This document shows positions 30,440 to 41,100 of a stretch of 64,000 nucleotides of DNA, piece by piece. Location: positions 868,001 to 932,000 of the forward strand of contig OZ345361.1 of assembly GCA_977006965.1 (NCBI GenBank), written 5' to 3'. Position 1 is the stretch's first letter; each line of letters starts with the position of its first letter. Position numbers and translations under genes: made by a program. The stretch comes from Phymatolithon calcareum. Its lineage: Eukaryota > Rhodophyta > Florideophyceae > Hapalidiales. A model generated the notes under the pieces. It had not been told where the DNA came from and ran no database searches. It saw only the letters and a program-made list of their open reading frames with translations.

Positions 30440-30724
30440 GGGACAGGACGACACGACTGAGATGCCTGACGCTGATTTTTAATAGAGCGCAATTGTGGAG
30501 AAAATCGATAGTAGATGAGCACTGTGGTACCACAGCGGTAATTGAGCTGGTTGCGCTCAAACGCATTTTAAGCGCAGGTGGGCCCTGATGTGGAAGATGA
30601 GTGCAAACGACTCACACGTGCACTTGTTAGTAGATAAATTCGAATTAAGGAGGCCATGAATGACCAGACTACGCTACATTAGAATACGGTTCGGAAAGCA
30701 AGCCCTGTTACACCTAGGTGAGGC
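30440..30724 (+). mobile_element. Old LINE C-terminus related to the 44207 family
   Basis: Reads RLRCLTLIFNRAQLWRKSI, TAVIELVALKRIL and ECKRLTRALVS in shifting frames, matching the C-terminus of the 44284-47295 ORF2. It ends with CACCTAGGTGAGGCCTTGGGAGCTT. It served as the landing site of the younger copy at 30737. Confidence 0.7.
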
Positions 30725-30736
30725 CTTGGGAGCTTA

Positions 30737-31831
30737 TGTGAGATATTTGGCACAACAGAAAAGCTCCAGGGTGGGCAGCAAATGAGCGCAAACACAAAAC
30801 CAGGAAAAAGCGAAGTTCTTAAGTACAAAGGACTTCAGAAGCACACGTTTTACTTGGCAGGACGAGAACTATATCAAGCCTGGAGACTCTCGTATCTTGG
30901 GGTAAGCATGAATAACAAGGGTGTTACGGATGACACGGCCATAGCAAGAGTTCGAAATGCTGCAGGATGCATACATAAGCTGCGGGAGCTTGGAGTGAAT
31001 GTTCGAGGATTCAAACCGGAGACATGCATCAGGATCTTTAAGTCGCTAATTATCCCGAAATGGGAGTATGCGTTACACGTTACTCCAATGACAAATCGAT
31101 TGCTCTCGGCAATCGAGTCGGCAGAGGGCTTGTTCTACAAAAATGTTTTCGGAAAGTATGCCGAACACCGCCGGGACCGAATGCGAGTTCTGTGCCGGCT
31201 GGGACCACCAAAGATGAGGAGACGTCATCAAGCAGAAAGGTTTGCATTAAGCCTGGTAAGGCACAAAAAGCGCCTTGAAGAAACAGAAGAGTACGTTGGA
31301 AGAGATGAGGACGTAAAGGAAGCAATGAAGGACATTGAATATCTCAAGATGTATGAAGACTTGCGACAAGCCCTTCAGAAAGCCCAGGAGGGATCTGTCA
31401 CGAAGAAGACGAGGAGAGAAGAAACAATTAAGGTATGGGAAAAGGAAGAAGAAGGCAGGTCAATGAAGATTCCTATTGAAGGCAAGCTACCAGGGATCCT
31501 TTACATAGGAGAAAGAACAACACGTTTAAGGTGCCTAAGGTTGACATTCAACCGAGCACCCCTTTGGAGGAAATCAGTGTTGGGTGCGTACTGTGGGATT
31601 ACCGCGGTGGTCGAACTAGTCGCCTTACAACGTACTCTAGCGTCATCGAAGATGAGTACAGAAATTGAGTTTGAGTGCAAGAGACTTACAGGAGCTCTTG
31701 TTGGGAGAGAATTACGAATCAAGAACGTTTTGAGCAGCCAGATGACTATAGCGTAGAGATTATGCAAGAGCTGCCCCGTTACTCCAAGGTGAGGCTTTGG
31801 GAGCTCTCAAAAATAAAATCATCAAATATCC
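30737..31831 (+). mobile_element. 5'-truncated LINE of the 44207 family
   Basis: CCTTGGGAGCTT flanks it at 30725-30736 and 31832-31843. The 3' end is AATAAAATCATCAAATATCC. The copy is nearly identical to the corresponding part of the full-length element, so it is young. The first ~45 bp do not match the full element cleanly, a common result of 5' truncation. Confidence 0.88.
30782..31756 (+). pseudogene. LINE ORF2 C-terminal fragment
   Basis: A 324-codon open frame starting just after the RT catalytic motif: NTKPGKSEVLKYKGLQKH, RLSYLGVSMNNKG, LIIPKWEYALHVTP, TTRLRCLRLTFNRAP, ending SSQMTIA. It differs from the full-length copy by about one residue (AIESAEG against AIKSAEG) outside the first few codons. 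It lacks endonuclease and catalytic RT, so it is inert. Confidence 0.88.
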
Positions 31832-31843
31832 CCTTGGGAGCTT

Positions 31844-32400
31844 TTAAATAAATCATTACATATCTCCATGAGGGACCAGGGGTTGCAGAGTGCAGACAAA
31901 ATATCCAGTACTTGCGCTCTCTCCAGCAATCGCTCGGCAAAAATACACGCTTCCCATCAATAATACAAGTTCCATCTTCTCCATCCCCAACAAAACATGG
32001 TTTTATCCAAAGCACATGTATACACCAGCAAACGCTCAAAATCTCGTAGCACAATTTGCACTCAATGCACCTCTCATCTTTTTCACAGAGATAGAGTAAT
32101 TGGATACTATTGCTCACTTCTTTTCTGGAACCAAGGTCGCCAAAAAGCATTTCAAGTCATATTTCTTCTCATCACAATTCGAGTGACCCATAGCCCCATA
32201 CGACTTGAAGCTCACATGACGCCCAAGTCCTTCAAACATCTACAGAGTCGTCTGCCCAAACGAGTACTGCGCCCAGAGTTCGTCCCAATTCAATTTTTCT
32301 CTATTACTTCCAGTGGAGCAATGACGCAATCGCTAGCAATGGGATTGTGCAAGGTATAGAAATTGAGGAACTTCTGGCACTACCAACCGCAATTAGGATT
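31844..32400. other. No gene recognised
   Basis: 31840-31870 repeats LINE tail sequence (TTTTAAATAAATCATTACATAT). The minus strand has an open stretch (31779-32150; KPCFVGDGEDGTCIIDGKRV) with no domain I can name. Confidence 0.4.
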
Positions 32401-32404
32401 CCCG

Positions 32405-33600
32405 CCGCTCATTCCGACCAGTCATGCTACCCAGTGATGAAGCGAGGTTGCATCACCGGGTAGCATGACTGGTCGGAATGAGCGGCTGCGTGGTCGAGGT
32501 GGAGGGGATGAGGGTGGGCGAGCCTCTTCGCCTCTTTCGAAGAGGCGAAGAGGCGCGCCAATAACCGCCTTCTAACTACTTGGCTGCAAGAATGGCCCAA
32601 AGAGGCGAAGAACCATTTCGCCTCTTTGGGCTATTGTTGAAGCCAAGAAGCTAGAAGGCGACAAATGTGTTCCCTGGAGCAGTCCTGTGCCATCTCACTG
32701 GCAATCTGAAACTGCAGTGTATGTCTCTTGTTTTCGAACAAGACAGTGGCTTACAATGCGAGCTCAGTCAATGGCGGAACAAGAAGGCTAAGAAAGGCAC
32801 TGACAGAACAAGACTTCTGTTAAGTCTACTGGAGCCGTAAGGATGTGGAGTTGTTTACCAGCTCTGATAAATCCCGCAATAAAAGAAAGAAAGAAAGAAC
32901 AAGACTTAGGGGAGATCCTATAGAGCGACCACGTGGGGTGGCCACTCGCAAGTGTCAGCTCGTAATAACCGAGGGACCCGACAGTCGAAACAATCACAGG
33001 ATGGGAGGCACCAAGAGATCGCCAAGTTGGGTCATTGACTCGCACGTGCATATCACGGTTGCCGTTAGACCTGACAGTGACAGGATAGTGTCGGTATTCG
33101 TGGGGTGCGCTATGAAACCTACAGCCAGTAGGTTGAGAATCCGATAGCTTATAAGGCACCGCTCATCGCAGCGAGTAAAGGATCACATCTCAAGCAAGCC
33201 ACAATTGGCGAGAGCGAATGCCGACTACCTTGCCGACCCTGAGAGTGCAACAGTCCGCAATCCTTATGCCCTGTATGGCAACCCCACCGCCGCCCGCTCA
33301 ACCCAGTCGTGCTATTTCCTGATATTGAATGTGAATGTCACATAAAAATTCACGAGATAGCATGACTGGGCGGAGCGGGCGGCGGTAGGGTTGCCATGGA
33401 GGGGATGAGGACTGCGCACGCCCTCATCACCACTTTGGGGCAATTTTGAAGCCACAACGCTGAAGACGAGTGATGAGCGATTTTGAACCTATGCCAAGAT
33501 TGAACTAGGGCAAGTGCTTACACGTGCGCTAGTAGCGCAGCGCTACTAGTGGCACGTTGGCCTGCGCCCTGTGTGCGAACCCGATGAGTCGGAGCGGCCC
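32405..33600. repeat. Cluster of five palindromic duplications in a paralog of 8500-8720
   Basis: Hairpins at 32405-32485 (arms ~33 bp), 32523-32553 (14-bp perfect arms, 3-nt loop), 32566-32660 (~45-bp arms), 33275-33397 (~50-bp arms) and 33524-33555. In the related sequence at 8500-8720 (and 61260-61480) only one arm of each exists where it can be compared. No gene is present; ORFs at 32788-33159 overlap on both strands without a match. Confidence 0.85.
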
Positions 33601-33742
33601 ACGGCGATGGGACCAGGGAGGTTCGGGACTTGCCCAACTAATTTGATCTAAACTGCAGGGCACTTCGAAATCATACTCTTTGCCCCGCATACAGTATGAG
33701 CAATGGCAGAGGGCCCCGAGGAATCTTCGCTGTGGTGCGACA

Positions 33743-34205
33743 TGAGTAATGGACAGCCGTGCAAATTATTGCACGGCAATTGTGAATCGCCTGGTGTAAT
33801 TGTTTAGAGTAATTGCGTGGAGCGAGATTTAGTATTTGGGCGCGTGCCGCGCCTGGGGAATTTCGTGGTAACAACAAGAAAAGAAAACACACAACACTGA
33901 AAAAGTAAAAACACGCTTTGAACCCTTTGTGCAATCCTCCTGGAGGAGCCGAGGAAATCCGAGTTCGCGTCGGAAGGTAAAGCGCAAGTCGAGTCCGTCA
34001 CACTCCGTTGAGTGCGGACGCTGCCGGTGCAATACCGCCCCCAAGTTTGCGAGGATAAGTCACGGCCCGTCGGTCGCTTTCCTTCAGCGGTTTGGGATTA
34101 GTTTGCTCTGCCGTTTAGTGCACCGTACAAGTTTCCATCGGGAACGCGGGGCATACAGGGCAAATCTTACAGTTGAATTTTTATTTGACACCAGAACGGG
34201 ACACA
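33743..34205. mobile_element. Probable solo LTR (463 bp), 5-bp TSD
   Basis: The segment starts TGAGTAATGG and ends GGGACACA, the TG...CA form of LTRs, and is flanked by CGACA at 33738-33742 and 34206-34210. It interrupts a stretch that is continuous in the related copy near 28735-28745. It has no ORF of note and no similarity to the 195-bp copia LTRs. The family is unknown. Confidence 0.68.
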
Positions 34206-34309
34206 CGACATTCGCCGTCGTCGGTTCGCTCCGCAGCCCCGTATCAACGAATTTTGGGACGGACAGTTTGTTGATAATTTTTGGCCATAGTCGTATGAGA
34301 AGTTCCGTA

Positions 34310-35720
34310 CGGGCAACCTAGGGATCAACCTCGGGGATGCATTCCCACGATCTACGGCTGCAGTCAAGGAAGGAAACCGAGGTGGCGAAACAAGGTTGCA
34401 AGTCAAGGAGAAGAACGAGGAAGAGCACGGCGCCGTGCAGGGATGAGAGAATTCCTCTTGTCGAAGAACCTTCCTTCCCCTTCCCAGACCTTCGTGCCTT
34501 AGATGAGCTTCCACGAGCAGCCGTGTTTCCAATCCCTACACTCGCCACGCCAGCTGCATCCGCGATCGTCGGTGAGACAATCAGCTGCCCCGGTTGCCAT
34601 TTCGTAAGCGCCTTGAAAGAAGGCTGAGTGACCTTCGTGCGCTCCGCGTCACCGCCATACTTGTGTAAAAACTCGGCTGCACCGCGTTCAGAACATATTG
34701 GGCATACTTGGGCATTCGAGGATCGCTTAACTTGTCCATATTCGCGGTGAACTCCAGCAGAGACTTCACGTTGGTAACATCGATCATGTTCTCATAGTTG
34801 AAGAACATAAGCGTGCGGTTATGCTCCGTTTCCGCAGGTAGCTTGTCCTCTTTCCGCTCGTTCCGGGTGCGATCGACGACACTGACCGGGCACCACGGCC
34901 AGCCGGGGCACTTGGCGCACAGGACCGTCGACACAGGGAATTCGCTCATCCCTGCACGGCGACGTGCTCTTCTTCGTTCTTCTCCTTGCCTAGCAACCTA
35001 GTTTCTTGGCGTTGGCGTCGATCGCACCCGGAACGAGGGGAAAGAAGAAGAGCTACCAGCGGAAACGGAGCATAACCGCACACTTATCTTCTTTAACTAT
35101 GAGAACATGATCGATGTACTCAACGTGAAGTCTCTGCTGAACTTCACCGCGAATATGAACAAGTAAGCGACCTTCAAATGCCCCAAGAAGTATACCCAAT
35201 ATGTTCGGAAGGCGATGCAGGAAGTGATCGAGTTTATACATACGTATGGTCGTGAGGCGGAGTGCGTGGAGGTCGTTCTTTCATAGTTCAGACTCTAACG
35301 ACCTGGTAAGAGCCTTGAACGATGGAAAAATGTTACCTACGATCGCGGATGTAGCTGGCGTGGTGAGGGTGGGGATTGTAAACACGAAAGCAGGAAGGTC
35401 TGGGAAGGGGAAGGCAGTTCTTCCAACAGGAAGAACAAGAAGAAGCGCAGAGACGACGTTGGAAGTGATGCGGAGGATGCAGTAGAAGACGCCCTCCGTC
35501 GAAGTAGCGTCTTGCACTTCATCTTCCTCATCACTTCCATCGTCGACGCTGCTCTTTTTCTTGTTCTTCCTGATGGACGAACCCGCATTCCCTTTCCCAG
35601 ACTTCCTGCCTTAGACGAGCATCCACGAGCAGCTGCAATGTTGATACGGGTGGCCTCGGTGACCGTGTTTCCAATCCATACACTTGGTGCACCAGCTGCA
35701 TCCCAAGGTCGTAGGTGAGA
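34310..35720. pseudogene. PWWP gene rearranged in alternating orientation
   Basis: Four successive pieces: plus-strand leader (34310-34455); minus-strand 5' half (34460-35005; MSEFPVSTVLCAKCPGWPWCPVSVVDRT, MFFNYENMIDV); plus-strand middle (35015-35495; LPAETEHNRTLIFFNYENM then stops); minus-strand tail region (35500-35720). The leader occurs inverted at 34390-34450 and 34940-35005. The turn at 35461-35538 is a palindrome around GAAGACGC / GCGTCTT. TAA and frameshifts disrupt every piece. WPWC replaces WPWW. Not functional. Confidence 0.75.
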
Positions 35721-35734
35721 CCATCATCGTCGGA

Positions 35735-36795
35735 GCTGGCCTGGGGATTTGCCTTCCTGCATATGTTTGAAGGGGGCCAAAAATTGTTATTGTTGCAGCA
35801 TCGCGGCAATGTCCCAGCCTTCCCACTGTAACTCTTTGAAGTTTCGCTCTTCTCTTGGTTTCAACAACTGACCAACTTCCTCGCCTTTCCTCGTCGCAGC
35901 ATTCTGAACGCTAATATTTCTCTCCTTTGTACTGGAGTTTGGATCCTACAAAGCAACCGGAGCCGTTCGATCCGTCCACTTGCAATACCATAGAAAACTT
36001 GAAAGAAGAAGGTCCTTTCCACTTCTTTGATAGCTTCTTATATTTCTGAGGTCCACGATATGAGGTGGATAGCGCATTCCCATATTGATTGGATCACGAC
36101 TTGTAGATTCGCATGGATTTCAGTATGTTAATCCATCGAATGAGTACCTCAAGTGGCTTCAGTTGGTGTACCACTGCTTTGGCGTTTTTTATGTGCCTAA
36201 CTGTGTTCATGTCCGTAATTCCGGTCGGCCCTACAGATATCCCTATGTATGAAACTTCGGGCACATGCGACAGGGTTTATGCGCTAGCCGGAATATGCGA
36301 TTCTTTGTCTTGGCAGATTCCAGCACCTCGCTCTTTTTTTTTGGTCTTCCAAATCATCCCTCTCTCGTCGGCCAATTTCGATGAAAAATGTCGAGCCGGT
36401 GTTGTAACGCATGCCACATTCTCGCCAACAGGATCACATCATGTGCAAACAGAGCGGCAGACACGTCCGCAACCTCGCTCGGAACAGCGCTTATGCGCTC
36501 CGCGAACTCGCTCATAATATTATACAGACTTCGGCAGAGCGGCGGCACTTGCCGGACGCCTCTGTCAACTATGAACCAGTTCTTTTTGCTGTCTTCATCT
36601 GTGAGGATCCAGGAGGCTAACAAGAAGGCCTCACACATGTCGTTGACTGCCTCAGGTAGGATAAATCGCATCCCTTCCTGGAATAGTTTCCTACGTACAG
36701 TGTAATATTCGGCTTTGAGGTCGAGGACTGCGATGTATCTATGCCCTTTCCGCTGCAGCTCCGTTGCTCGGAGTGTGGATGTTTCCATACATACT
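35735..36795 (-). mobile_element. Degenerate family-4 LINE fragment
   Basis: The minus strand (36354-36788) reads LRATELQRKGHRYIAVLDLK, NWFIVDRGV, LYNIMSEFAERISAVPSEVAD and LFAHDVILL: RT motifs in which GVPQGSPLSP has become GVRQVPPLCR and FADD has become FAHD. It is closely related to 54099-55087. The part left of 36350 is frameshifted C-terminal sequence. No target duplication found. Confidence 0.78.
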
Positions 36796-36825
36796 CATGC
36801 CTTTCTGAAGTTCGAGTTACAACTC

Positions 36826-36933
36826 ATGCGCCCCAAGATATGCGCGGGGTGCAAGAAAATGGGCCATAACAGGCGAACCTGTACCGAGCCTGTGGTCCCT
36901 TCTCCACTGACTCTTCCCTCAAGCGAGCCATAG
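36826..36933 (+). pseudogene. CCHC zinc-knuckle fragment
   Basis: MRPKICAGCKKMGHNRRTCT contains C-x2-C-x4-H-x4-C, and the GHNRRTC form is common at the C-terminal end of MULE-type transposases and FAR1-like proteins. The short frame ends at a TAG at 36931. It directly abuts the LINE fragment. Probably the tail of a lost transposase gene. Confidence 0.5.
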
Positions 36934-37028
36934 ATCTGATTTTTAGTTGCTTTTCTGAAATAAATGGTGTTTCAAATGTTTGGAACTACGAGCATGGCCC
37001 ACTTCCAGAAATCGCCAATAACGTAATA

Positions 37029-37426
37029 CAGTCAGACCTCGATAAATGGATGGGCAATGTGGAATGGTCCAATATTCTCAAAATCGAGGTTATTCTCAAG
37101 TCGAATTTTGAATCATAAGTTTTGGATCACACGTGTGCCGAACAGTAGCTATATTCTACAGTACTGTATGCCAATGGCAGGAGAAACATGAAAAGTACTT
37201 ACAGTATTCTACGAGTGAGGATATGCTCCGTGTACGCTAAACAAAATTATAACAAAATTTAAGGTATGCCCCGTGACCTCGAACATGAAGTAATGCTCCT
37301 ATCAAATATTCTAGAATCCTTTAATTTTCGTTAAATTTAGGCGGATACGGTTTTCGTGGAGCACTCGATTATGCTGCTAACCGAGGTTATTCTAAAAAAG
37401 AGGTTCCATTTATCGAGGTCGGACTG
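37029..37426. mobile_element. 398-bp MITE, pogo / Tc1-mariner type
   Basis: Terminal repeats CAGTCAGACCTCGATAAATG (left) and the inverse of CAGTCCGACCTCGATAAATG (right), one mismatch over 22 bp, flanked by TA at 37027-37028 and 37427-37428. CAGTCxxACCTCGATA is the terminus of pogo-like elements. ACCGAGGTTATTCT / TCGAGGTTATTCT repeats lie subterminally. No coding capacity. Confidence 0.93.
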
Positions 37427-37525
37427 TATCTCACATGTTTGGTGTGTAGAGGCTATTTCTGCTTCAGCACGCTCATCATGAGATGATCTTTGGAATGACG
37501 GAAAACCTAAGCTTATTGTAGCCTT

Positions 37526-37574
37526 TTCCGTTTTAATTTTTCATGAAAAATTAAAACGGAATAGCTGCAGCTAT
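37526..37574. repeat. Two adjacent perfect palindromes (36 bp and 14 bp)
   Basis: 37526-37561 is a perfect self-complement centred on CATG (TTCCGTTTTAATTTTTC at the left). 37561-37574, ATAGCTGCAGCTAT, is a second perfect palindrome sharing the boundary base. Neither lies within a recognised element. Confidence 0.88.
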
Positions 37575-37787
37575 AATCATAGTCCTCATCAAAAAATAAT
37601 CACAGAAGTACCTTTTTGCTTATTTATGAAACATTTTTTGTTGTCACGATGATGTTTGATCCTCCTTGACTTCTGCCAGATCTTTTCCACCAGTGCGGCT
37701 GCCAGGGTTATGTCACATTCATTGATCTGCATGACTGCGATTTTCTCTATCAGGAGGTCAAATACCGGAGCTGTGGTACATGTGATT

Positions 37788-37982
37788 TGCTAGTCCTACA
37801 TCACCCACATATCGAGAGACTCGAGTTCATTGCGCACATGGGTGATCGCATGACTCGCCAGCCTCATATCTGGCTGGCGAACCAAGCACGCGACACACTG
37901 TGCCACCCAGCCGACAGGCACATCTAGCCTACAAATAGCTAGAGTTCCACCATTCCAATAAACCAAGGAACTAGTCTCAACA
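37788..37982 (+). repeat. copia 5' LTR
   Basis: 195 bp, TGCTAGTCC ... CTCAACA. It contains an internal inverted pair (CAGCC.CATATCTGGCTGG) and AATAAA at 37958-37963 that could act as polyadenylation signal. Differs from the 3' LTR at two positions. Confidence 0.95.
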
Positions 37983-37996
37983 GGTTATGGGCCCAG
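37983..37996 (+). promoter_or_regulatory. Primer-binding site complementary to the anticodon arm of initiator tRNA-Met
   Basis: GGTTATGGGCCCAG directly follows the LTR. Its complement CTGGGCCCATAACC is the anticodon stem-loop of eukaryotic initiator tRNA-Met as I know it, not the usual 3' acceptor end. This implies priming by a cleaved half-tRNA, as in Drosophila copia. Confidence 0.75.
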
Positions 37997-38120
37997 AACG
38001 TTAACCACCATAGCGCACTTAGAGAACCTTCACCAGAGCCGCTTTCCGGCGCGCTCCACGCGTAACGACAACCCCAAATACGCAAAGTCAGGAACCAGTC
38101 ACGCCAAAACCACGGCCGCC

Positions 38121-41100
38121 ATGGCACAGACTAACGACCACATTCCCACCCGCCCCTGGCCCACGGACGGAGTCGACAAACTCAGCGCCGACGCTGCCAA
38201 CCACCGCGACTGGAAGCTCTGCGTCGAAGCCGTTGCGCAGGGCCAGCGCGCCGAACACCTGCTCACCCGTTCGCCAGCGGCCGCCAGCGGTATCGAAATG
38301 GCGCAAGCGGCGCTTCTAAAGTCATTCCTCATGCTCACGGTCCACACATCTTTTCGGCAAGCCATAGCCCCAATGACCGCTCTCAACGCTTACAAACATC
38401 TCATCCAGCAGGCTCCTCAGACATCAATCTACGACGTTGCCGCAACAGCCATCGTCAAACCACTCGACACCTACCCGTCAGCTGCTGCCTACATCGCCGC
38501 ACACCGCGACCGCCACGATCGCCTCCTATCCGCCGACTCAACCCACTTCCTGGCCAATCCACCCGCATACATCGCGGACATTCTCGCCGGCCTCCCGCCA
38601 TCCAACCCTCACGCGCACTCCTTTCGCGAGCTTTACTCCTTCCTTCCCGACAATCAGAAGACAACTGCCGTCGTCAGCCGTCTCGTTGCCGCCGTTCTGC
38701 GTCTGCCCATGGCGACGAAGACTCCGCGCGGAAACAGTCGCCGCAGTCATGCGCAGGGCTCCTCAACCACGAACAACTCCCGCCAACGCTACGGCCGTCG
38801 TCCGGGTGACCCATCGGTCAACTACTACAAGTGCATGAAGCACTTGATGGACAACCACACGGAGGGTGATGACCGCTGCCGCCGCATTGCGGCCCGCTCG
38901 ACCTCGACCGCCAACAACACACAGCCCTCTGCTGCCGCCGCCATCACCACTGACCCTAACCTCATCAACACGGTCGCCGACACAGTTGCCGCTATCTTAG
39001 CCGCTAGTAACGCGCCGGAGGGTGACAACATAAACAACAATCAGCAGTACATCATCGCCCCTCTCCTCGACTCGGCCGCAACCCATCACATCACTACCTC
39101 TGGCGCCCCTCTCCGCCGCACGCGGCAAATCAAAACGCCGGTCCGCCTCGCCGACAACAGAACAACCCTCGCAACGCAAGTCGGTAATGCGACCCTTGCT
39201 GGATCCCACACCAACATTCCACTGGACCAGGTGCTGCGAGTGCCTGCCCTTGCCCGCGACCTCATCTCTGCAGCCCGCCTATCACAGTTCCACGATATCC
39301 TCATTAGCCGCGGAAGATTCTTCGTAACGAAACAAAGCACCTTGCCGCCCGCGAATATTATCGCAACCGGTACGCAAACGGGAAACGTACTGCAGTTCGA
39401 CAGGCCTCTGGCCGCCGTAGACCAGTCTCGCACCACGCGTTCCGCGGCACTAGTGCCTGCATCATTGCGTCACGTGCACAATGCACTCGCACACGCCCAC
39501 CCAGCCGCAATCAGGCGGGCTCTACACAGCAATCCGCACATGAAAAGTCTCGTTTCGACATCGAAAGGTGTCTACACGTGCAGGCCGTGCGCAGAAGCGA
39601 AGCTCACCAGATCCCCTCATCCGACCCTCGGCAACTCGCAATACAAACCGATGTACAAACTGAGCTCAGACACTGCGGGGCCACTTAATCGCTCTGTGCG
39701 CGGCAACCGCTACTTCACCGTGCTTGTTGATGCTGCCACTGGCTTTCTCACTGCAATTGCGTCGCGCACAAAGCGTCAAGCAGGCGAGCAACTCGTGCAT
39801 GCCATACAGCGTCTCCAGCGCGCTACTGGACACAAAGTCAAACGTATGCACTCGGATGGCGCACCAGAACTTTTTGCTGGAGCACCGCGAAAATTTGCGC
39901 TCAGAGAAGGCATACAGATATCGAGCTCAGTACCAAACAGTCCACAGATGAACGGACAGGCAGAGCGAGCTATTCGCACGCTGAAAGACTGCATCCGCAC
40001 CCAGCTCGCATCCGCGCGACTCCCACAGGGATATTGGGACTACGCTCTCGAGGATTGCACTGCCAAGAGAAACGCAACGCCAAAGAGCGGAAAAATCAAG
40101 TCACCCCACGAATCCCTCTTCGGAACGCCGTCCAATCTTCCGCTTACGCTGCCTTTCGGATCAAAAGGCTATGTCCCAAACAAATCTAAAACCATGCAGA
40201 GCTTTACCCCGCGCGGCATTGCCTGCCGCTACCTAGCTCCAATTTCCAAATCCACCATTAACGTGCTCGACATTACAAAGCGCAAGGCCATAGATGCTCG
40301 TGCCGCTGAGTTCGTTCCGACACGCGATCCTAGACGCCCACTTGAAAAACAGTCCGAAATCGGCAGCTCAGTCGGCTCCGCCCGCCTGAGCACCCTACCG
40401 CCCACAAAAGACGAACAAGCTTCAGGAATCAAGAGCAAGCCCACAGACCAGAAAAAGGCTACAGTCGCTACCCAGATGCGATCACTCAGACCGCGCAGTA
40501 CACTTCGCCTCCCACCACGTTATCGAGATGACAGCACGACAGATCCTACCGCTCCCGAACATACCGCAGCCACGAAAACCCCGTCCTTCAAACCATCGCC
40601 GCCGCATCGGCCATCCAGCAGTGGCTGGGCGGCCTCAGCGCAATGTGACGAAGAGCCGCATGTTGCTGCTATCAGCGCTGATCTCGAAACGCCAATGCGC
40701 CCACCGTCAGACCCGCGATCAACCAAGCAGGCCCTTCGCGGGCGTTTCGCGCAGAAATGGGCACAAGCCCATGACGCTTTTATTGACCGAATGGTTTCCC
40801 TTGGCGCATGGGCGTTCACCACACCTCAGCCCAGCGACAAGCCAGTTCAGAACACCTGGAGCTACAGACACAAGACCAACGCTGAAGGATACCTCACCGG
40901 CTTCTCTGCGCGCTGCACAGCCCGGGGAGATTTAATGAAACCGGGAGTGCACTTCGACGCCGAGCGAACTGCAGCTCAATCGCCTTCGCATGCTGCTCGA
41001 CGCTTCCTCTATGCCAACGCCGCACTGCGAGGTGAGCACATCCGCAGCGTCGACGTCCCGAGCGCTTACCCTCGTGCTCCTTCAGACCCTCGGTTTCGCG

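Noticed and set aside
31826-31870. CCTTGGGAGCTT at 31832 as only LINE tail sequence rather than a TSD
   Set aside because: Considered because related LINE tails contain the same words, but the exact 12-bp match at both junctions (30725 and 31832) still favours a TSD.
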